64,000 nucleotides of DNA. It comes from Abelmoschus esculentus (Eukaryota; Streptophyta; Magnoliopsida; Malvales; Malvaceae). Below the pieces are notes generated by a model that saw only the letters and a program-made list of their open reading frames with translations, was not told where the DNA came from and did not search any database. The position numbers and the translations under genes are program-made. Below, piece by piece: positions 57,209 to 64,000 of the stretch (position 1 is the first letter of the stretch; each line of letters begins with the position of its first letter). The stretch is from assembly GCA_035048815.1 (NCBI GenBank), contig JAUCBN010000017.1, positions 7,064,936-7,128,935 of the forward strand, given 5' to 3'.

Positions 57209-58737
57209 AGGAGTACTCCGAAGGAATCCTCCGAATCGCTGTCAATGAGGAGTTTACGGTGAGTTTTAGGCAGCTACTGTGTGACTGCCTTCAGCAGGCT
57301 AACAGTAGGCTTCTTGACAGAGCGTGGTGATTAAACTCGAATGAGAGTGGGGTCCTTTATGGTCTCTTCCTCGGTATCGATGTTGATTACAGAGGAGAAC
57401 GTTGCTTTTCGCTTCTGTCCTGGTTGTGTCATAGCTAGAAACTTTTCGACAGCCTTTATTGGGCCTTCTAGGTCATCGGAGCATTGGCTCCATGTGAAAG
57501 TGTTAGAGTATTCTAGTGTGGCCCCTTTGTTGGTAGAATCCATTCGCTAGAACTCAGCCACAGAATCTGTTGAGAAGGGTTCAGTGTGAGCGACAACAAT
57601 GATTGCGGCAGGAGAGAGTGGGACCATGGTAGAGGCAGTTGCCGACTTGGTAGGTACAGTAGGAGGCTGTGGAGGCATGATGATGTCGACTGTGAAGTTG
57701 GGTAAAAAAGTCAAACAGTTTGGGAACTTTTTATGGATTGTGGCAACGACGGCGCTATTGAAATCCTGAACATAGGTCATGAAGGCTAGTTTCCTTCTCT
57801 CCATGCGTTGGAATATTTCCAGGACTCTTTTTGCTAATTTTCATGGTTGTGTTGTCTCGACAGCTATGCTTGATGTCATGCTGCTTCAGCGGCTAGAGGG
57901 ATGTATTCTTGAGGAACAACATCTGCTACTTGCATCCGCTTCATATATACCTCCCTGGTCTAGCCTTTCCTTGCCGGAGTGTAGAGATCAGGGGGCATTG
58001 TCAGCACACGCTCCAAGTGAACAAGAGATGTAATTAAGCAGGGTAAGTATAACATATCTCTGTCTTTAGCCGTACATTCAAAAATCTGCTTGCTGGTTAT
58101 TCTTCCCATGTCGATGCGGCGATTGTGAATGATCGAGTAGGTGAGCTCCAATCGTGACCTATAGACTGTCTGATTATGCAAGGTCGAAAGCAAATTCCTT
58201 TTGATAAATGTGTTCCAGATCTTGACCTCTGGTCTCAAATCATAGTGACTAACAAAATCACGTTTTTCGGTATTCTATTCGGCTCCTAGGTAACATAGTT
58301 CCACATTTATTGATTTATAATTGACATCGGTTAGAGCAGTAGTGAACGCGGCGTGCTCGTCGACTTTGATGTGGAGGCCAAAATGAGCGTTAATTGTGAT
58401 ATCCGCCACAGGAATAGCTTTGTCGTGTAGGTGGGTGTATGGGTTGTTCGGCATTGGACGATGAGCATAGATTTCACGAACCCATGTGATGTTTTCATGT
58501 GTTGGTTGTTTGGAAAATTTCTGCCACCTCTTAAACGTGATTTTGGACAGAATAAATGTCTCGATGCCGAGATCTTCGACATCAGTGTAGTGAAAATCTT
58601 GCTCCTCTAAATCTGCCGATTCTGGAATTTGTATTGGTAATCTTTTTCAACTTCCTTTGTCGCAAATCGTCGGTATATGGGCGTGGCCGCTTCGGTAGAG
58701 TCTCATCTTGGATTTGCCATAATTTTATGGAGAAAGA
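57209..58737 (-). pseudogene. second copy of the putative plant transposon protein gene
   Basis: The ATG at about 58720 (MANPR) is followed at once by a stop, and the recognisable frame lies slightly shifted. It then reads WVREIYAHRPMPNNPY and VADITINAHFGLHIK, a stop, KIWNTFIKRNLLSTLHN, RLELTYSIIHNRRIDMGRI and MLYLPCLITSLVHLERV, the same order of motifs as the gene at 5054-6589. After a frameshift, 57804-57331 reads MERRKLAFMTYVQDFNSAV (compare MAAMDLRQQCYMEYQRDFN), a proline/threonine-rich part and a basic, acidic-serine tail (QKRKAT, DSDSEDS). Gag, protease and LTRs are not seen around it. Function unknown; broken. Confidence 0.72.
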
Positions 58738-58799
58738 AGATGGAAAAAGTTATAAAAATGAAAATGAAGAATAATAGTGAAAGAGAGTCATCGTTGCCC

Positions 58800-58810
58800 G
58801 TGTATTTATT
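58800..58810 (-). promoter_or_regulatory. candidate TATA box of the second plant transposon protein gene
   Basis: The minus strand reads AATAAATACAC about 80 bases upstream of the ATG near 58720, followed by a T- and C-rich leader. Placement resembles that at 6745. Weak evidence by itself. Confidence 0.35.
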
Positions 58811-58935
58811 GCTCTTTGGGGGAGCGGTGTGATTATTGTCCTTTAGCGTGCACGTAACACAACTCCAGCTGGCATACGTTAGTAGCGGAATTGACGCCAC
58901 TTTTGAATTCTGGCGACATAATTCCGGCCCGCAAA

Positions 58936-59646
58936 GTTCGAATTTGTTAAAATTTTAGGTCGTAACCTCACAAATCCCTTCAAAGATGCGCTCTTGTGTA
59001 TATCGTACTAACAAAATATAAATTGAATTGCACTCAATGTCTTCTTTTGATCTTTTTATTTATTACTAGATTTTTCAGTTATATAATTTATAAATTATGT
59101 CAATTTGTTCAAATAAGATCACATTTAAAAAAATTATATATTTATAATTTATATATCTTTGTCCTATAAATATTATCCTTTATTGATTTTTTAGAATATT
59201 TTTTTTACTTTGACTCTTGATTATTTAAAATTTTTTATTGATAAAAATATAAAAAATATATATTTTCAAAATCTCTAGTTGAGTAAATTTTAAATATATA
59301 ATTTATAAAATTTAATTATTTAAAATATTTAATATAATTATAGTAAAAGTTTAAAAATTTTAACTTTGAAAAAGTCAAAGGGACATTATTTGTAAGATGA
59401 AGGAAATATTATTTAAAAGAAAATAGTTAAAAAAGAATCAAATATTTTAATATAATTATATAATAATATTTATTTTTTTTATCTAAAATCATACTTAGAT
59501 AAATTAGTAAAATCATTCAACGGGTTGTAAAGATCTAATTTGTGCTTTAGCTTAGGGTTATGTCTCCTCAACACTTGGCCATTGGTAGACTTCTTTTAAG
59601 AGCTAAGTCGTTGAAAGGTTGAACGCATGCTGTAATCAGTGAAAAT
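58936..59646. repeat. long direct repeat, copy 2 (0.7 kb)
   Basis: It matches 56190-57206 from GCAAAGTTCGAATTTGTTAA to TGTAATCAGTGAAAAT but lacks about 250 bp in the middle. Together the two copies enclose the plant transposon protein gene. Confidence 0.85.
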
Positions 59647-60180
59647 TATTTGGGATTCGCCATTAATCTTTTTGGGTATGATTGGAAACACTAAAACCGG
59701 GTCTACGAAATTAGAAACAGGTCCAGGAGTTTGTTACTTGTACGGAAGAGAACGTACCCCACAACGCCCAAAATTTGGTAAATATCGGTTACGAAGTATT
59801 TTATATGAAAGAAAATATGACTTCGGTTTTATGTTTAACATTGTCATTTCCAAATTTTAAAATCCAATCTACAAAATATAGAAAAAGTTTAGATAAACAA
59901 ATATCATAGTAACATTAAAGAAAATAGAAATAATAATATATATTATACTACTAATAATAATGAGGTATAATTAAATAAAAATAATATATAATAATAAAAA
60001 TAAGGAAAAAAATTGGTAGAAATTAAATGAAAATAAAATTCAGTGAGCAAATCTAATGAAATTTGTGACCAAAACGTAAGAAAAACAAAATTTCAAGGAT
60101 AATGGGAACTTGAGGAATGTAGCTATAATTTTCCCTTCTCTCGGGTTAGGCACAGGTCTAGGTCGGTTTCGGGGCTCCAA
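59647..60180. other. intergenic, nothing recognised
   Basis: AT-rich, with 'taataata' runs. The open frame at 59639-59860 has no domain and no supporting context. Confidence 0.6.
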
Positions 60181-60900
60181 TATTGAAACGATAACGTTTT
60201 GGACATTGTAACTGGACACCAACATGAAACCGTTTCAGTGGTGCTATATATGGCCCACCTACTCTTAAAATAAGCCATTTGTTCCCCTTTATGATAAAGA
60301 GAAGGTTGAATTCTCTCTCCCTCCTTTTGTCTTAGTTTTCAGTCTTTGTTACTTGTAACAGGGGATTCGCGATGGTCCATCGCTCGCCCGCGATGGTCCG
60401 TCATTTACCAGCGATGGCCGCCGCCACTCACGGTGGCTAGAAAGGTGAAAGTTTGTGACTTTCTGGCGTGTTTAAACTTGTAGAACGTGTATTCGAAGTC
60501 AAATTTTCAAGGAGATGTGTATATGAGCCTAGATCTAACCGAAAGGATGAGTAATCTTCCTTTTTTTACCTTTTTTCTATGGAATATGCTACTCGATTTT
60601 TCGCTTCTCTCTTGCTCTTAGTTTCCTTTTTTGCTTTGTTTTAGTGTTGTCTTGAGTTGTTGATTCGAATTTTTCTTTATTGCCTTTTTTCTATTTGAGT
60701 ATGGGTATTTGATTGTGTATTTGACTTGGAAATTTTGTTTTCTCTTCGATTTCTCTGTTCCAAACAATACATCATTGGATCTGGGTATTTATACCCGACT
60801 TACAACATAATATATGGTAAAAATCTCTATTTTTTTTCTCTTTGCTTTATAGTTTTAATCGTGTCTTTATTTTAATTTTATAGGGAAATGACAAGGATGG
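60181..60900 (+). promoter_or_regulatory. candidate promoter, leader and short intron of an unidentified transcription unit
   Basis: A TATA-type GCTATATATGG lies at 60243-60253, followed by a CT-rich leader. A GC-rich patch at 60369-60440 contains four GCGATGG words and an ATG frame of 22 codons ending TAG at 60438-60440. A plausible intron follows: donor GTAATC at 60551, acceptor TTTTATAG at 60883. Downstream, frames are short and the sequence soon enters tandem arrays. It may be a non-coding RNA, a decayed gene or the 5' end of an unidentified element. Confidence 0.35.
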
Positions 60901-61465
60901 TGGCTACAGATCCAGGCAATAAGCGGTGGCCGGACAAGGAGACCAATAAGGTGACTGTGTGGATGCCATATGGGATTTCTAATTGCCGCAAATAGCAGCC
61001 ATGTGCTGGAATTGTGTAGGCAGAAGATAGGGTGGCGACAACATGGTTATCAAGGTTGTTAGGGTTTAGTAAGGATATCAGATTAGGGTTATCTGATTGA
61101 ATTTGGGTTTATTATTTTTTCAGATTTGGTTTGGTTGTTAGGTCCAGTAATGGGACACTAGATTTGGATTTTGGTTGAATAATGGGTAATATACTTGGGT
61201 TGAGGAAATGTGTTATTACAGCTTTTCCTCTTTGTTGATTATTGTTTAACAACAATGAAGCAAATATAAAGAATAATCCATTCTATTTGGTATAGTTTAG
61301 GGGTTCTTCTTTGGTCTTAGTTTCTTCTTCCAGAGATTGACTTAATCTACTCCATCGCCCTTATCAATAAAATCTTTAAAATGGACGATCCGTTGTAGAA
61401 TATGACATCAACTTGAGTTATGATGATGTAGATGATACTACTATTTATGGTGAAGATTTGACCTA
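60901..61465 (+). other. unidentified sequence between candidate intron and arrays
   Basis: It starts with a short open stretch (MTRMVATDPGNKRWPDKETN) that ends at 60994. It then contains GATTAGGGTTATCTGATTG-like words and no recognisable domain. Confidence 0.4.
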
Positions 61466-62405
61466 GCTACAACACTGACGAAAAGACAAGGTCTGCAAAT
61501 CTCGATCCATCTACAACACCAGCGATGAGATAGGGTGCAACATTTGATCCATTTGTAAGACTTATGGATAGGTATGATCGAATGTTGAATGTTATGTTGT
61601 CTGATTCAGTTGCAACACTAACGAAGAGGAGAGACCTATGAATTTTGATCCATCTGCAACACTGAAGATGAGATGGGGTGCAACATTTGATACATGTACA
61701 ACGCTGACGGAGAGGTAAGATCGAATGTTGAACGTTCTAACATCTGACTGCAACACTGATGAAAAGACGAGGTCTACAAATCTCAATCCATCTGCAACAC
61801 TACGATGAGATGAGGTATAACATTTGATCCATATGCAATACTAACGGAGAGGTAAGATAGAATGCTGAAAGATCTGATTTCTAATCTAGCTGCAACACAG
61901 ATGAAGAGGCACAATATGATGGAAAGTTCTAACGTCTGACATAGCTACAACACTAACGATGAAACACGATCTAACGATAAGTTCTAATGTCTGATCTAGC
62001 TACAACACTATCGAAGAGGCACGATCTGGAAGGGAGTTCTTGCATCTGATCTAGCTGCAACACTAATGAAGATGAACTATCTGATAAGAAGTTTTGATGT
62101 ATGATCTAGTTGCAACACTGATGAAGAGGCTTAATATGAGAGAAAGACTCGATGTTTGATCTAGCTGCAACACTGACGATGAGGCACGATCTAGTGGAGA
62201 GTTTTAATGTATGAACTAGCTACAATAGTAACAAAAAACACTATATGGTGAAAAGTTTTGATATCTGATCTAGCTGCAACATTAACGAAAAAGCACAATC
62301 CAATCTGACAAAAAGTTCTGATATATGATCTACCCGTAACACTGATGAAGAAGCACAATCCGACGGAGAGTTCTGAGGTTTAATCTAACCGCAACACTGG
62401 AGAAG
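61466..62405 (+). repeat. tandem array, about 18 units, mostly 55 bp
   Basis: The word CAACACT or a variant recurs with spacings 44, 99, 44, 42, 52, 44, 41 and 57, and then 55 repeated with almost no change from 61893 to 62392. Typical unit words are TCTGATCTAGCTGCAACACT and GAAGAGGCACGATCTGA. Since 55 is not divisible by 3 and stops occur in each unit, the array does not encode a repeat protein. Confidence 0.9.
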
Positions 62406-62524
62406 AAGCATGATCTAGACTCAATTTATTTGGGTCGACCTAAAATCTTGATAAAGAGGCAGGACCTACAGTTCGAATCATATTTTTCCCAAATACACAG
62501 GGATCAACGAATTTGATTTGCCTT

Positions 62525-62875
62525 TACTGTTAGTTGTTTGCTCTAGGTTAGTTATACCATTTTTCTAGGTACAATAAGTTTTTACCAATTATGAGATTGA
62601 ATTTTTCTAAAGGATTTATTTTTCTTTGAACATTCGTGAAAATGAATTTTGACATTCATTTGAATGGAACTTATCGATGCATTTTTTCCAAAATATACAA
62701 GTGGTTGTTTGCTCGGTGCTAGTTGTACCATTACCATGGGTACAATTAGTTTGTACCAATCGTGAGATTGAATTTTTCTAAAGGATTTTTTTCTTTGACC
62801 ATTTGTAAAAGAGGATTTTTGATGGATATTTGAATAGTTTTTATCAGTTATTGATTTTTTCTTTTTTTAAAAACG
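62525..62875 (+). repeat. tandem duplication of about 171 bp
   Basis: TTGTTTGCTC, GTACAAT.AGTTT.TACCAAT and GAGATTGAATTTTTCTAAAG recur at 62534 and 62705 in the same order. Two copies, diverged. It separates the 55-bp array from the 83-bp array. Confidence 0.85.
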
Positions 62876-62964
62876 ATGTATTTACTGAGGTATTTTATAA
62901 AGGAAGCCCGACACACAATATTAATATTTGTAAAGTTGTATAAAAAGAGAATGAATCTGACCTA

Positions 62965-63580
62965 CACAACCCTGACGAAGTATCGCGATAAATAGATGGT
63001 TAGATCTATACTACACAGACAAAGTCTCGTAATCTGGGAAAGATTTGCACTATTCTGCAAAGTATTGTGATCAATAGAAAGTTAGATTTGCACTAACCTA
63101 ATGAAGTATCGTAATCTACGGAAGATCTACGTTACTCTGACAAAGTGTTACAATCAATAGATGTTTAGATATGCACTACCATGACAAAGTGTCTTAATTT
63201 GGGAAAGATTTGCATTACTCTGACTAAGTGTAGCGATCAATATATGGTTAGATCTGCACTAATCTGACGAAGTGTCGTAATCTAGGGAAGATTTGCAATA
63301 CTCTGATAAAGTGTGGCAATCAATAGACAGTTAGATTTGCACTACCCTGATGGAGTTTTGTAATTTGGGAAAGATCAACACTACTCCGACGAATTGTTAT
63401 GGTTAATAGACGATTAGATCTACACGATCCTGACAAAGTATCATAATCTAGGTAAGATCAACATTACTGTAATTAAGCTTTGAAATCAATACACAGTTAG
63501 ATTTGCACTACCTTGACGAAGTGTCGTATTCTGGGGAAGATCTGCATTACTATGACGAAGTGACTTGATTTGAAGAGAAT
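62965..63580 (+). repeat. tandem array, 83-bp dimer of two alternating subunits
   Basis: TGACGAAGTGTCGTAATC-type and TGACGAAGTGT.GCGATCAATAG-type units alternate. The spacing between successive TGAC(G/A)AAG words alternates 44, 37-40, 44, 38 and so on over about 15 units. Unit words include TTAGATCTGCACTACC and GGGAAGATCTGCATTAC. Non-coding. Confidence 0.9.
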
Positions 63581-64000
63581 GTGATCCACACTATTCTAAC
63601 GAACTGACATGATTCATAGAGAATATGATCTGAAGGCTTGATCTGCTATGTCATAAATCTTGTCTTGACTTTAGGAGAATGAAGTTATTTTCTATAATTA
63701 TGGTTATTGTGATGACGAAGTTGTTATGTCCGTCTATTGGACCGCTTGTTGGAGGAATAAAATCTGTAACACTATTGTAAACAAATTTGGATTGATATAG
63801 TTATCATGCACCAAATTGTTCTAGTATTGTAATCACTAATTTTATCCAGGGTTGTAAAACCTGGTTTTTAATTTTTATTTCAAGTTTGAATAACGAGATT
63901 TAATTCTATTGTTATAAAAATTAAATATATATATATATTGATATATGTATCTTTGAAAATATATCACTACATTTTTTTTACTTATTTGTGTTCATTCTTT
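63581..64000. other. right edge, nothing recognised
   Basis: Mixed, then AT-rich sequence. No gene, array or element border is visible before the window ends. Confidence 0.6.

Noticed and set aside
56190..59646. Long direct repeats considered as LTRs of a retrotransposon
   Set aside because: No TG...CA ends, no primer binding site and no polypurine tract were found, and the interior has no gag or pol.
59639..59860. 73-codon plus-strand frame
   Set aside because: It has no domain, and its start overlaps the end of the direct repeat.
61466..63580. Tandem arrays considered as CRISPR-like or as a repeat-protein gene
   Set aside because: There are no constant repeat and unique spacer parts, unit lengths are not multiples of three, and stops occur in all frames.

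Overview
This window looks like nuclear DNA from a flowering plant, probably a eudicot. It is strongly AT-rich and carries plant-type LTR retrotransposons primed by tRNA-iMet and tRNA-Asp, a plant hAT transposase, a plant mariner-like element with CTCCCTCCGT ends, and CCCTAAA-type telomere-like repeats. I cannot name the species. No intact single-copy host gene, rRNA, tRNA gene or CRISPR array is supported. Almost everything recognisable is a transposable element or its relic, layered by nested insertion.

Layout. 1-1920: AT-rich tandem and simple repeats. 1921-2817 and 11062-12483: what looks like a promoter and leader running into hAT transposase sequence that resumes at 18350-19227, with hAT-like terminal repeats up to 21398. 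Two LTR elements interrupt this hAT unit. The first is a complete but RT-less Athila-like element (2818-11061, minus strand, perfect 5-bp TSD). The second is a decayed Tekay/Del-type element (12484-18349, minus strand). 21400-30225: a satellite-like 315-bp repeat split by a nearly full-length Ty3/gypsy element (21921-29761, plus strand, TSD GTTAT). 30225-32896: a copia-type element reduced to LTRs and a gag fragment. 34453-40380: a full-length but heavily decayed copia element (TSD TTATT) carrying a nested hAT-type MITE. A probable SINE lies near 41.4 kb. 41768-46306: a Tork-like copia element (minus strand) with recognisable gag, protease, integrase, RT and RNase H. 47.6-49.1 kb: another copy of the 315-bp repeat family, then a truncated inverted copy of the 34-kb copia family. 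49202-55926: a Ty3-type LTR containing an Athila-like LTR relic and a complete 2132-bp mariner (52680-54811) whose transposase has four stops and no frameshift. 56190-59646: a long direct repeat enclosing a second copy of the putative plant transposon protein gene found in the Athila-like element. 60.2-63.6 kb: a candidate promoter with a short intron, followed by three different tandem arrays (about 55 bp, 171 bp and an 83-bp dimer).

The coding parts do not form a cooperating pathway. They are gag, protease, integrase, RT, RNase H and transposase genes of separate selfish elements, nearly all broken by stops. The features I find least explained are: a 116-118-bp conserved sequence with hairpin ends present in two unrelated element contexts; a TATCGATA-rich module present in one LTR of the Ty3 element and absent from the other; the RT-less Athila-like element whose extra gene has its own candidate promoter and a second copy at 58 kb; and the phased arrays at the right end. 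No previously undescribed functional system is demonstrated by the sequence alone.
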